From an uncultured Bacteroides sp. (GTDB taxonomy: Bacteria > Bacteroidota > Bacteroidia > Bacteroidales > Bacteroidaceae): DNA of 64,000 bases. The position numbers and the translations under genes were made by a program. Shown piece after piece: positions 17,308 through 27,106 of the stretch. Each line of letters begins with the position of its first letter. The first letter of the stretch is position 1. The notes under the pieces are model-generated. The model saw only the letters and a list, made by a program, of their open reading frames with translations. It searched no databases and was not told the origin of the DNA. The stretch is from NCBI GenBank assembly GCA_949294185.1, contig CASFGA010000005.1, positions 62,001-126,000 on the forward strand, in the 5' to 3' direction.

Positions 17308-20300
17308 ATGAACCACAGGAAAAAGGCCATAGCAATGGTCGGGGCATTCTTATGCCTTAACCTCAGCATATACGGACAAAGTATATCACTGAAGATAAAC
17401 AATGTATCGGTCAAAAAGGCGATAACCGAGCTCCAAGAAAAGAGCGGCTATTCATTTGTGTACATAGCAGGAGACATCGATACAGAAAAAACGGTATCCG
17501 TCAATGCCAACGAACTGAACGAAGCCATCACTCAGATACTGAAGGGGCAAAACGTATCCTACGAAATCCAGGACAAAAACATCGTGATAAAGAAAGGAAA
17601 CGCCACCTCACAAGCTGCCGTCAATGACGGGAAGCGAAAAATATCAGGCACCGTCAAAGATGTCAACGGACAACCGGTAATCGGAGCCAATGTCACAGAA
17701 AAAGGCACCACCAACGGAACAATCACAGACTTGGACGGCAACTACACTCTGGACATATCCGGCAACGGTACGTTAGTGGTAAGCTATATCGGCTACAAGA
17801 CCCAAGAAATACCCGTCTCCCAAATAAAGAGAGGACAACAATCCATTACCCTTCGGGAAGATACCGAGATTATGGATGAGGTGGTGGTAGTCGGATATGG
17901 AACACAACGTAAAGGAGATGTTACCAGTGCCATATCAAGCGTAAAGTCCAACAACTTCATTCAAGGAGTAGCAACAGACGCGGGGCGTCTGATACAAGGC
18001 AAGGTAGCCGGTCTGACAATTACAACACCTTCTGGAGACCCGACAGAAAACAGTCAGATTATGCTGCGCGGTATCACTACATTGATGAGCAGCACCGAAC
18101 CTTTAGTGTTAGTTGACGGAGTGCCCGGTGATTTGAATACTGTAGCTCCTGAAGACATTGAATCCATCGATGTCTTGAAGGATGGATCGGCAGCAGCTAT
18201 TTATGGCTCACGCGGTTCAAACGGCGTTATCATTATCAGCACAAAGAATGTCAAAGGAGAAATGCCTCCAAGCATTGAATACAGTGGATATGTCAGTACA
18301 TCCACCATCTATAAAAAACCGGATTTCCTAACAGCAGCAGAAACGAGACAATTAATTTCTGAGGGAGAAACAAGCTTGGTTGATTATGGTTACGACACTG
18401 ATTGGCTCAAGGAAATCACAAGAACCCCATTGTCTCATGTTCACAACATCTCATTAAAAGGAGGAACTAAGAACACAAATTATATCTTTTCTGCCAACTA
18501 TCGGTCATTGCAAGGTGTCATCAAAAAATCTGACAAAGAAGGATTAACCATACGAGGTGACATCACACACAGAATGTTCAACAACAAATTAGTCATAACA
18601 GCAGGATTCTTAAACAGCAGTATCAACGAAGCTGATCTTGACCACTACATCTACAGACAAGCCGTCATCCGTAATCCGACCGACCGCATTTATGATGATG
18701 ACGGAAGTTATATAGAAAGACCATTGTTCGACTATTTCAACCCAATAGCCCTACTAAACGAATATAGCATGATGAACGAAACCCGTAATATGCGTTGGCA
18801 TTCTACCATCAATGTTACACCTATCGAAAACTGGAATATAAAATTATTGTTGTCATCTGAAAAAACCAATAATAATTATGGCTATTCTACCACTTTCAAA
18901 CATTATGAAACTACAGAAAACGGGAAGAATGCAACAGCAGAACGTTCTGGATGGTCAGAAAAGACTGATTATTTAGAATTGACAACCGATTACAAATTCA
19001 ATATGGAAGATCATAATTTCTCCATCTTGGCTGGATATAATTACGAAAAAGGAAGCTATGACAACATGAGAATGTATAACTTCGATTTCCCCTCAGACCT
19101 CTATACATATAATAATATGGCTCAAGGCAATGCTTTACTGGATGGTCTGGCTGAAATGGAATCTTCAAAAACAGAGTATAAGCGAGCAGCTTTTCTTGCC
19201 CGATTAACTTACAACTATGCTGACAAATATCTGCTGATGGCAAGTATACGTCAAGAAGGTTCCTCTAAATTCGGTGCCAATCATAAATGGGGAACTTTCC
19301 CTGCCGCATCTATCGGATGGAGAATTAATCGTGAATCATTTTTAGCAGATGCAAAATTCATTGACGATTTAAAGATACGTGCAGGTGTCGGTGTGACAGG
19401 AACAGAACCTACAGACCCATACATGTCATTAGTCAAGATGAATTACAGCGGATACATTTTCAGCAATGGGGAATGGATAAAACAGATAGTTCCTTCCAGT
19501 AATTCCAATCCCGATTTAAGATGGGAAAAAAAGATTGAATATAATTTCGGAATTGACTACTCGTTTTTGGGAGGAAGAATCAACGGTTCAATGGACTACT
19601 ATATCCGCCGCACAAAAGATATGTTATGGAATTACTCAGTACCCGTTCCACCGTATCTGTATAGCACAATGGTTGCCAATGTGGGTGAAATGGAAAACAA
19701 AGGTTTTGAATTTCTGTTGAATGCCATTCCAATCCAAACCAAAGATTTTGAATGGAACACCTCTGTCACATTCTCCACAAACAAAAACAAATTGATCTCA
19801 TTAAGTAACGACAAATTCCAAACAAACACTTACTTTGATGAAGGTTCAACAGGAACTCCGCTTCAACAGACAACGCACCGTATTGATGTCGGAAAACCTA
19901 TCGGGAATTTTTATGGATACAAATCTGTCGACATAACGGAAGATGGAATATGGATTCTGGAAAACTCAAAGGGAGAGCGCATTCCTTTCGAAGATAGAAC
20001 AGCCGATGACAGAACCTACTTAGGCAATGGATTACCTAAATGGTATGCAGGATGGAACAATACATTCCGGTATAAAAACTTTGATTTGAACATCACTATG
20101 CGTGGTGCTTTCGGTTTCCAGATTTTGAACATGCAGCGCATGTATTATGAAAACAATACGATTACTTACAACCGCTTACATTCCGCTTTTGACAAAGTCT
20201 ATGGAAAATCCGTCTTGAGAGCAGAACATGAGTACGTAAGTTATTACATAGAAGACGGAGACTATTGGAAAATCGACAATGTAACATTAGGATATACCAT

Positions 20301-20490
20301 CCCTATCAAGAACAATAAAATTGTCAAAAACGCTCGAATCTGGGCTTCGGGGGCAAACCTGCTGACCATTACAGGATATAAAGGGTTAGACCCGGAAGTA
20401 AGTACGGCCGGACTAGACCCGGGTGTTGACAATCGGGACAAATACCCAACAACAAGAACATTTACTTTTGGTGTAAACTTAACTTTTTAA
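17308..20490 (+). CDS. SusC/RagA TonB-dependent transporter with STN domain (PUL B)
   Basis: A 1,060-residue outer-membrane transporter. After a signal peptide ending near SIYGQS comes an STN domain (about residues 25-95, SLKINNVSVKKAITELQEKS), the hallmark of transporters that signal to a FecR anti-sigma. A carboxypeptidase-regulatory-like domain follows (ISGTVKDVNGQPVIGANVTE), then the TonB box/plug (DEVVVVGYGTQRKGDVTSAI) and a beta-barrel ending in FTFGVNLTF. The stop is 4 bp before susD. The leader at 17286-17299 could pair with the candidate small RNA at 15206-15271. The first 900 bp are visibly richer in G+C than the rest, possibly reflecting a recombined barrel. The imported glycan is unknown; the adjoining GH31 and GH97 suggest an alpha-linked one. 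Confidence 0.95.
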   Translation: MNHRKKAIAMVGAFLCLNLSIYGQSISLKINNVSVKKAITELQEKSGYSFVYIAGDIDTEKTVSVNANELNEAITQILKGQNVSYEIQDKNIVIKKGNATSQAAVNDGKRKISGTVKDVNGQPVIGANVTEKGTTNGTITDLDGNYTLDISGNGTLVVSYIGYKTQEIPVSQIKRGQQSITLREDTEIMDEVVVVGYGTQRKGDVTSAISSVKSNNFIQGVATDAGRLIQGKVAGLTITTPSGDPTENSQIMLRGITTLMSSTEPLVLVDGVPGDLNTVAPEDIESIDVLKDGSAAAIYGSRGSNGVIIISTKNVKGEMPPSIEYSGYVSTSTIYKKPDFLTAAETRQLISEGETSLVDYGYDTDWLKEITRTPLSHVHNISLKGGTKNTNYIFSANYRSLQGVIKKSDKEGLTIRGDITHRMFNNKLVITAGFLNSSINEADLDHYIYRQAVIRNPTDRIYDDDGSYIERPLFDYFNPIALLNEYSMMNETRNMRWHSTINVTPIENWNIKLLLSSEKTNNNYGYSTTFKHYETTENGKNATAERSGWSEKTDYLELTTDYKFNMEDHNFSILAGYNYEKGSYDNMRMYNFDFPSDLYTYNNMAQGNALLDGLAEMESSKTEYKRAAFLARLTYNYADKYLLMASIRQEGSSKFGANHKWGTFPAASIGWRINRESFLADAKFIDDLKIRAGVGVTGTEPTDPYMSLVKMNYSGYIFSNGEWIKQIVPSSNSNPDLRWEKKIEYNFGIDYSFLGGRINGSMDYYIRRTKDMLWNYSVPVPPYLYSTMVANVGEMENKGFEFLLNAIPIQTKDFEWNTSVTFSTNKNKLISLSNDKFQTNTYFDEGSTGTPLQQTTHRIDVGKPIGNFYGYKSVDITEDGIWILENSKGERIPFEDRTADDRTYLGNGLPKWYAGWNNTFRYKNFDLNITMRGAFGFQILNMQRMYYENNTITYNRLHSAFDKVYGKSVLRAEHEYVSYYIEDGDYWKIDNVTLGYTIPIKNNKIVKNARIWASGANLLTITGYKGLDPEVSTAGLDPGVDNRDKYPTTRTFTFGVNLTF

Positions 20491-20494
20491 AATC

Positions 20495-22129
20495 ATGAAA
20501 AGTATGAAAACTAAATCAATTATCACATGCCTGTTATTTTCATCAATAGGCTTAGCCGGATTAAGCTCATGCACAGATCTTGATGAACATATATATTCTG
20601 AAATCATCGCTGACGATTTAAAGCCGACCGAAAACGATGTAATCTCCGTCATTGCTCCCGCATATACAGCCATGAGAGATGTTTTGTTTGGATGGACTGG
20701 ATTTTTTGATGTACAAGAAGAAAGTTCTGATGAAATCGTAACTCCCGGACGCCCTGGAGGATGGATTGACGGAGGTATTTACAAAACAATGCATTGCCAT
20801 ACCTGGACTTCATTACAGTCGCACCTCAGCGGCGTATGGCAAAATATTTACTCTGGGGTAAATTATTGCAATCGGTATATTTACCAACTTGAATCGGGCG
20901 AATTGGAGGTCAATGAAACTCTGAGAAAAAGTCTGATCGGCGAATTGCGCGCTATGCGTTGCTTATATTACTATCTATTGTTAGACAATTTCCGCAATGT
21001 TGCATTCATTGATAAGTTTAATGTTCCCGACGATTACTTGCCAGAGCAAATATCTTCTGACAAGCTATATGAATGGATTGAATCTGAATTAAAGGCCGTC
21101 ATTCCCGAACTGTCTGAAGATGTCAATGAATCTACCTACGGACGAATGACCAAATGGGCTGCAACATTCTTGTTGGCAAGACTCTACTTAAATTCAGAAG
21201 TCTATATCAACCAACCCCGGTACGACGAATGTGCACAATTATGTACAGACATAATGGAAAGCGGGAAATACACCCTGGCCGAAAGTTTCAAAGACAATTT
21301 CGTAACTGAAAATGAGAATTGCCCAGAACTGATATTGGCCGTCACTTTCGATGAGCAATTGGGCGGGAACTTCCATTACCACATGAAAACCCTACACAAC
21401 GAAAACCAAAAGACTTACAACATGATTGTACAACCGTGGGGAGGTTCATGTGCCATTCCTCAATTCATCAATACTTACGACCCGGATGACGGGCGACTGG
21501 CAGACACATGGATTAGCGGACAGCAATATGACTGGAAGGGCAACAAACTATATTGCTCTGTTGAGGCAAGCCGCAAAGACGATCCGCTGATTTTCACTAA
21601 TACGGCCACGCATATCGATTTGTGCAAAGAAGACGAAGGATATCGTTTAGGCAAATATGAAATCAAGATGGGAGCGTTAGGCTCATTAAGCAACGACTTC
21701 CCCTTCTTCCGTTATGCGGATGTATATCTGATGAAAGCCGAATGTCTATTACGCACAGGAAAAGCCGGAGCAGGAGATCTGGTAACCGAAGTGCGAAGAC
21801 GCAATTTCAAGTCAACACCAAGCAAGGCCGTAGTGACCGACGAAGATCTGAAGAAAGGCAGCTGTTACAATTACGGAGAGTTTCATGACGGAGCTTTTGT
21901 GGATGAACAGGGGGGTGGAGACATTCAGTTCGGGCGTTTATTGGACGAATACGGTTGGGAATTTGCCGGTGAAGCACACAGAAGAATGGATTTGATTCGC
22001 TTTGGAGTATTCACAACAAAAAAATGGTTCTGCAAGACCAATGTCAACGATGCCAAACGAGTCTATTTCCCCATTTATGAAACCGTATTGAACGACAACC
22101 CCAATTTAAAGCAAAACGAAGGTTACTAA
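20495..22129 (+). CDS. SusD/RagB-family glycan-binding lipoprotein (PUL B)
   Basis: A 544-residue surface lipoprotein. The signal peptide ends in a lipobox, GLAGLSSC, with Cys at about residue 26. The helical SusD fold is indicated by TPR-like segments (GELRAMRCLYYYLLLDNFRN), RLYLNSEVYINQPRYDECAQ, and the C-terminal block GWEFAGEAHRRMDLIRFGVF, typical of RagB/SusD (E-E-x-R-R/D-L-x-R-x-G). It caps the SusC barrel and captures oligosaccharides at the cell surface. It begins 4 bp after susC and is followed 20 bp later by the GH31 gene, so all are co-transcribed. Confidence 0.94.
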   Translation: MKSMKTKSIITCLLFSSIGLAGLSSCTDLDEHIYSEIIADDLKPTENDVISVIAPAYTAMRDVLFGWTGFFDVQEESSDEIVTPGRPGGWIDGGIYKTMHCHTWTSLQSHLSGVWQNIYSGVNYCNRYIYQLESGELEVNETLRKSLIGELRAMRCLYYYLLLDNFRNVAFIDKFNVPDDYLPEQISSDKLYEWIESELKAVIPELSEDVNESTYGRMTKWAATFLLARLYLNSEVYINQPRYDECAQLCTDIMESGKYTLAESFKDNFVTENENCPELILAVTFDEQLGGNFHYHMKTLHNENQKTYNMIVQPWGGSCAIPQFINTYDPDDGRLADTWISGQQYDWKGNKLYCSVEASRKDDPLIFTNTATHIDLCKEDEGYRLGKYEIKMGALGSLSNDFPFFRYADVYLMKAECLLRTGKAGAGDLVTEVRRRNFKSTPSKAVVTDEDLKKGSCYNYGEFHDGAFVDEQGGGDIQFGRLLDEYGWEFAGEAHRRMDLIRFGVFTTKKWFCKTNVNDAKRVYFPIYETVLNDNPNLKQNEGY

Positions 22130-22149
22130 TCAAATAAGGAACAACATTT

Positions 22150-24513
22150 ATGAAACGAATCGGTTTAAATATTCTATTTTTAGGTTTATCGTTAGGTTTG
22201 CACGCACAAACCTACGAAAAGACAACTTCCGGCATAACATCTGAAGTGCAAGGCATGAATGTCGACATAAGCTTCTATTCACCTTCCATTGTAAGAATTG
22301 TAAAATACCCTGTCAATACAACCCCACAAAAAGAAAGTCTTGCCGTAGTGAAGGATAAAGAAAATATTGCACTTGAAATAAATGATTTATCCCCTGCCGA
22401 AACAGAATTAGTCAGCAGCCAAATAAAAGTTATATACTGTTCAAAAACGGGAAGAGTCTCTTTCTATGACAAAAGCGGCAGCCTGCTTCTGACAGAAAAA
22501 GACTATGGAACCCAATTTACCCCGGTAATGGATGCAAATGAACGCTCATACGAGGTAAGACAAGCTTTCATGCTTGACGAGGAAGAGCCAATCTACGGAT
22601 TAGGACAACAACAAGACGGATTAATGAACCAACGCAATCAGAAGCTGTATCTGTTGCAACAGAATACGAGAATCTGCATTCCGTTTTTTCAATCCGTAAA
22701 AGGATATGGAGTTTATTGGGACAACTATTCCCCGACTACATTTATTGACAATCCGCAAGAATTGTCCTTTAATTCCGAAGCCGGAGACTGTTCGGATTAC
22801 TATTTCCTGTATGGAGGTTCAATGGATGGAGTAATCTCTCAAATACGCGACCTAACCGGCCAGGCTCCCATGTATCCACTTTGGACGATGGGATTCTGGC
22901 AATGCCGAGAACGCTATAAAAGCCAAACGGAACTGACGGATGTGGTACACAATTACCGTAAAAATAAAATTCCTCTTGACGGCATTATTCAAGACTGGCA
23001 ATACTGGGGTCCGGACAACAATTGGAATTCTATGAGCTTTGACAATCCCAATTTTCCGGAACCTCAAAAAATGATAGACGATGTACATAAGAACAATGCC
23101 CACATAATGATTTCCGTTTGGCCGTCATTTGGCGCAGAAACACCAATATACAAAGAACTGGATTCCCAGAATATGCTTCTCGATATCGTCACATGGCCTA
23201 TGGACAGCGTCATGCCATACGATCCGTTCAATCCCAAAGCCAGAGACATTTATTGGAAATATCTGAAGCATCTGTATGATTTAGGCATTGATGCATGGTG
23301 GACTGACGGAACAGAGCCAGACCATTTCAGAATCAAACGTTCCGATTATGATCTGCAAACCTACTTAGGTTCATTCAGAAAAGTACGGAATGCTTATGCC
23401 CTGCAATCCAACAAAGGAGTATATGAACATCAACGCGCTACAACATCCGACAAACGAGTCTTCGCCATGACTCGCTCGGGATTCATCGGTCAACAACGTT
23501 ACGCAACATCCTCCTGGAGCGGAGACATCGATGTCAGTTGGGAAGCCTTCAAGAAACAAATACCGGCCGGACTGAACTTTTCTCTCTGCGGTATACCTTA
23601 CTGGAATACGGATATAGGCGGATGGAGCTCCTGGCAATATCCCAACGGAATCAAAGACCCGGCCTATCATGAGCTTCATGCCAGATGGCTTCAGTTCGGA
23701 GTTTTTTCTGGCATCATGCGCTCGCATAAGACAGGGTTTCCTGTCGAAGTTTATCTTTTCGGAAAAGAAGGAGACTGGGCATACGATGTGCAAGTGAAAT
23801 ACATCAATTTAAGATATCGCCTTTTGCCTTACATCTACAGCACAATGTGGAATGTCACTCAAGGAGGCAGCCTTATGCGTGCCTTACCGATGGATTTCCC
23901 TTCAGACAAAAATGTCTATGATATGGCTGGAGAATATATGTTTGGAAAGTCCATACTGGTTTCTCCCGTAACCGATTCACTATACACCAGAAGGACATCA
24001 CAGGGTACAGTCGTTACCTTAAACGAAACAAAATCTGTGCCTGTCTATCTGCCGCAAGGAGAAATATGGTATGACTTCTGGACAAATGAAAGATTGGAAG
24101 GCGGAAAAAGTATCAGCCGTGCTGTACCAATAGACATTATTCCTCTGTATATTAAGGCCGGATCCATTCTTCCGATGGGCCCATTTGTACAATATGCAAC
24201 AGAAAAGAAATGGGACAATCTGGAGTTCAGAATCTTCCCGGGAAAAGACGGTGAATTCACCCTATACGAAGACGAATTCGACAATTATAATTATGAAAAA
24301 GGAGACTACACCACAATCAAATTTAAATGGGACGATTCTTCAAAGACTCTGACTATCAGTGACAGAACAGGGGAATATAATGGGATGCTGAAGAACAGAA
24401 AGTTCAGAATAACAATTGCAGCACCATCCAATGCTTCAGGCATAAACACACCTGATGATTATAAAACCATATCTTATACTGGAAAATGTGTATCCATTAG
24501 ATTCAATGAGTGA
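22150..24513 (+). CDS. GH31-family alpha-glycosidase
   Basis: A 787-residue exported enzyme with a short signal peptide (GLSLGLHAQ). An N-terminal beta-sandwich precedes a TIM barrel with PLWTMGFWQCRERY and the nucleophile motif WWTDGTEPD (Asp near residue 388). The acid/base lies in TSSWSGDIDVSW (Asp near 458), followed by C-terminal beta domains. GH31 enzymes of this secreted Bacteroidota type are alpha-glucosidases or alpha-xylosidases that attack non-reducing ends; I cannot choose between them from the sequence. It belongs to the PUL B operon and is followed, after a strong hairpin, by a GH97 gene. Together these fit breakdown of an alpha-linked branched oligosaccharide in the periplasm. 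Confidence 0.92.
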   Translation: MKRIGLNILFLGLSLGLHAQTYEKTTSGITSEVQGMNVDISFYSPSIVRIVKYPVNTTPQKESLAVVKDKENIALEINDLSPAETELVSSQIKVIYCSKTGRVSFYDKSGSLLLTEKDYGTQFTPVMDANERSYEVRQAFMLDEEEPIYGLGQQQDGLMNQRNQKLYLLQQNTRICIPFFQSVKGYGVYWDNYSPTTFIDNPQELSFNSEAGDCSDYYFLYGGSMDGVISQIRDLTGQAPMYPLWTMGFWQCRERYKSQTELTDVVHNYRKNKIPLDGIIQDWQYWGPDNNWNSMSFDNPNFPEPQKMIDDVHKNNAHIMISVWPSFGAETPIYKELDSQNMLLDIVTWPMDSVMPYDPFNPKARDIYWKYLKHLYDLGIDAWWTDGTEPDHFRIKRSDYDLQTYLGSFRKVRNAYALQSNKGVYEHQRATTSDKRVFAMTRSGFIGQQRYATSSWSGDIDVSWEAFKKQIPAGLNFSLCGIPYWNTDIGGWSSWQYPNGIKDPAYHELHARWLQFGVFSGIMRSHKTGFPVEVYLFGKEGDWAYDVQVKYINLRYRLLPYIYSTMWNVTQGGSLMRALPMDFPSDKNVYDMAGEYMFGKSILVSPVTDSLYTRRTSQGTVVTLNETKSVPVYLPQGEIWYDFWTNERLEGGKSISRAVPIDIIPLYIKAGSILPMGPFVQYATEKKWDNLEFRIFPGKDGEFTLYEDEFDNYNYEKGDYTTIKFKWDDSSKTLTISDRTGEYNGMLKNRKFRITIAAPSNASGINTPDDYKTISYTGKCVSIRFNE

Positions 24514-24523
24514 CCGGTCTTTA

Positions 24524-24553
24524 ATGAGAGGCTGTCGTGAGATAGTCTCTCAT
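24524..24553 (+). other. Strong intergenic hairpin between GH31 and GH97
   Basis: ATGAGAGGCTGTC (24524-24536) pairs with GATAGTCTCTCAT (24541-24553) over 13 bp including two G-U pairs, closed by a GTGA loop, which is a GNRA tetraloop in RNA. No T-run follows directly, so it is more likely an mRNA-stability or processing element than a terminator. It begins 11 bp after the GH31 stop. Confidence 0.6.
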
Positions 24554-24652
24554 TACCTATCAAGGACATTCAATTTTTTTCTAAACACAAGTCATCAACA
24601 GAATCACTATATTTCCCTAACCTACATTCATTACCTTTTAATAAGATTCCAC

Positions 24653-26614
24653 ATGAAGAAATACTGTTTATTCCTCTGTTTTACCTATATATCTTTATGT
24701 CACATATTTGCATCAGACATAAAGATTCCATCACCTGACGGTTCCATCATACTGAATATAAGCAATCAAGACAGTTTATTTTATTCTATTACCTATAAAG
24801 GACAATTCTTAATAAAAAATTCAGCATTAGGCTTTGAATTTAAAGATGAAAGGCCAATGAATAAAGGTTTTATTTTACAAGACGCTCCAAATATTTCTCT
24901 AAAAGAAGATTTCTGGCGACCGGTTGTAAAGAACAAACATGAAAGTATCCATTTAAAATGGAACGAAACTCATCTTTATATGACAGAAAAAGAAAATGAA
25001 TTTCGCCGAATGGATATGGACATACGAGTATTCGATAATGGAGTGGCATTCCGTTATACCCTATATGGAGGCAGAGAGATTGGAGACAGAAAAATAACCA
25101 AAGAATTGACAGAGTTTTCCATCCCCGATTCTTCCAATGTCTGGATTGCCGATTACCTGCCACATTACCGTTCTCCACAAGAAGGACAATTCATCAAAAC
25201 ACCCGCCACCCGAATAAATCCGAATACACTTTCCGGACTACCTCTCTTGATAGAAGTCAATCCGGACAATTATATGGCTATCACCGAAGCTTATATGGAT
25301 AATTATCCCGGATTCTATATAGGCACTTCTCAAAAACAGTCAGGACAACATGTCAAACTTACCACCAATCTTGCACCGCTGCCTGACGAACAAGACACGG
25401 GTATAAAAGTACGGTTCAGCGAAAAAATACACACTCCATGGAAGGTCATCATGATAGGAAGCAATCCGGGTACATTCATCGAATCAGAAATTATACAAAG
25501 CCTGAATCCTCCCTGCGCAATCAAAGACACATCATGGATACATCCGGGCATGTGTGCATGGGACCACTGGTGGAGCGGTGAAGTAGACATGAGGATGGAA
25601 ACTATAAAAGAATACATTGACTTGGCCGCACAGCAAGGATGGCCTTACATGCTGATTGACTGGCAATGGTACGGCCCTTTCAATACCCCCGAAGCAGATA
25701 TAACCCGACCGGCTCCCCAACTTGATATGCCTGAGATTCTCGATTACGCAAAATCACGCAATGTCCGGTGTTGGCTTTGGCTTTACTGCACAGACATAAA
25801 CAAGAATGACAAATACAAGGAAGCCTTTGCTCTTTATGAAAAGTGGGGAATAGCAGGTGTAAAGATAGACTTTATGGACAGAGACGACCAAGAAATGGTC
25901 AATTGGTATCGAAAAATAGTACACGAAGCCGCCAAGCACCGATTACTCGTTAACTTTCACGGAGCCTACAAGCCGGACGGCATAGAAAGAACCTATCCTA
26001 ACCTACTGACCCGCGAAGGTGTAATGGGAGGAGAACATTACAAATTCGGAAAAGAGATGTCCTCTGAGCATAACATAACCCTTGCATTTACACGTATGTT
26101 GGCAGGGCCTATGGATTATACACCGGGCGGATTTCTAAATGTAACAGACAAACACTTCAAAGTACAAGTCCCTACTTTAGTAACAAACACACGCTGTGCA
26201 GAATTGGCCAAATTCATTGTCTATGAAAGCCCGCTTACTGTGATTGCCGACCATCCGAAACATATACTGCAACAGCCCGGAAGCGATTTTCTCAAAATCG
26301 TACCTACCGTTTGGGACAAGACACGCTTTATAGAAGGCTATCCGGGAGAATACATAGTAATTGCCAAACGGTCTGGTTCAAAATGGTTTATCGGAGCCAT
26401 GAACAACCATTCACCAAGAAAAATAAGCGTAAACACATCCATTTTCCTTCCTGACGGGAATTACAAACTTGAGAAATGGGAGGACAAGAATGCAGAGAAA
26501 ACTCCTCAACAGCTAACTCATGAAGTAACAAGTCTGACCAAAGGAGATAACCTAATAATAAAAACAGGGAAGTCAGGAGGATATGTGGGCATTCTCACCC
26601 CTATTGACGAATAA
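24653..26614 (+). CDS. GH97-family glycoside hydrolase, likely retaining alpha-galactosidase type
   Basis: A protein of about 653 residues from the ATG at 24653, which begins a clear signal peptide (LFLCFTYISLCHIFASD). The open frame extends upstream into the GH31 gene to 24455, but that part has no signal or homology and is rejected. Family features: the N-terminal beta-sandwich, then MCAWDHWWSGEVDM and YMLIDWQWYGP of the barrel. It carries VKIDFMDRDDQ, where retaining GH97 enzymes such as BtGal97b have the Asp nucleophile and inverting SusB-type enzymes have Gly. TREGVMGGEHYKF holds the calcium/acid glutamates. The Asp therefore points to the retaining, alpha-galactosidase-like branch, though specificity is inferred. 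It is the last gene of PUL B. Confidence 0.9.
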   Translation: MKKYCLFLCFTYISLCHIFASDIKIPSPDGSIILNISNQDSLFYSITYKGQFLIKNSALGFEFKDERPMNKGFILQDAPNISLKEDFWRPVVKNKHESIHLKWNETHLYMTEKENEFRRMDMDIRVFDNGVAFRYTLYGGREIGDRKITKELTEFSIPDSSNVWIADYLPHYRSPQEGQFIKTPATRINPNTLSGLPLLIEVNPDNYMAITEAYMDNYPGFYIGTSQKQSGQHVKLTTNLAPLPDEQDTGIKVRFSEKIHTPWKVIMIGSNPGTFIESEIIQSLNPPCAIKDTSWIHPGMCAWDHWWSGEVDMRMETIKEYIDLAAQQGWPYMLIDWQWYGPFNTPEADITRPAPQLDMPEILDYAKSRNVRCWLWLYCTDINKNDKYKEAFALYEKWGIAGVKIDFMDRDDQEMVNWYRKIVHEAAKHRLLVNFHGAYKPDGIERTYPNLLTREGVMGGEHYKFGKEMSSEHNITLAFTRMLAGPMDYTPGGFLNVTDKHFKVQVPTLVTNTRCAELAKFIVYESPLTVIADHPKHILQQPGSDFLKIVPTVWDKTRFIEGYPGEYIVIAKRSGSKWFIGAMNNHSPRKISVNTSIFLPDGNYKLEKWEDKNAEKTPQQLTHEVTSLTKGDNLIIKTGKSGGYVGILTPIDE

Positions 26615-26668
26615 CATTTCTGTTTCTCCTCATTTTATTATTAGTCTACAAATATTTTTTTCAAATTT

Positions 26669-26803
26669 ACTGCCACTACTCTCACCACCCGGCATAACGT
26701 GCTATCAGCAAGCGGGTTATAGGGTGGTGGTAGTAAACAGTTTTTAGAAAGGAGACCAATCTGCTGCCACCACCCTGCTCCACCTGAACAGCACCGGAGC
26801 AGG
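26669..26803. repeat. Palindromic intergenic repeat block with GCCACCACCC copies
   Basis: In the 492-bp gap between PUL B and acpP, 26669-26690 (ACTGCCACTACTCTCACC core) is the imperfect inverted complement of 26722-26741 (GGGTGGTGGTAGT core). Inside it CATAAC and GGTTAT, then TGC/GCA, also pair, giving a roughly 73-nt cruciform-capable unit. A further copy of GCTGCCACCACCC follows at 26763-26775. It leads into a second perfect hairpin, CCTGCTCC (26774-26781) with GGAGCAGG (26796-26803). It resembles a dispersed repeat; no coding gene fits here. The rest of the gap holds only the acpP promoter. Confidence 0.55.
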
Positions 26804-27022
26804 CTCTTTCCCAAACGCTCCGGATGAAACGACAGAAGCCTGAAAAGACTGCATGCAGACAAAATTTCATTATCGTGCTTATGAAACGGAATTTAGCCCA
26901 TGCAAAAAACAGGAATATCCCGGCCGACATCTTCAAAAGACAAAAGAAAACGGCTTTCAGCCTTATATTTTGCACACCTTCTATAAAATTGTGCAAAGGA
27001 AATGCATTTATTTGCCTGAATA

Positions 27023-27054
27023 TTTGGTTAAGACAAGAAATATTTATTCCTTTG
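27023..27054 (+). promoter_or_regulatory. Promoter of acpP-fabF-rnc
   Basis: TTTG at 27023-27026, a 20-bp spacer, then TTCCTTTG at 27047-27054 (seven of eight bases of TAnnTTTG). Transcription would start about 45 nt before the acpP ATG. Confidence 0.6.
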
Positions 27055-27106
27055 CACCGAAAAAAACAATAAATTATCTTATTTATAAACTTAAAAAATT
27101 AGAATT

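Noticed and set aside
24455..24652. Upstream extension of the GH97 frame into the GH31 gene
   Set aside because: The extension lacks homology and would hide the signal peptide that begins at 24653.
26641..26996. Overlapping minus-strand frames of 73 and 104 codons in the gap before acpP
   Set aside because: Composition is not coding-like, the frames cross the palindromic repeats, and no domain or signal is visible.
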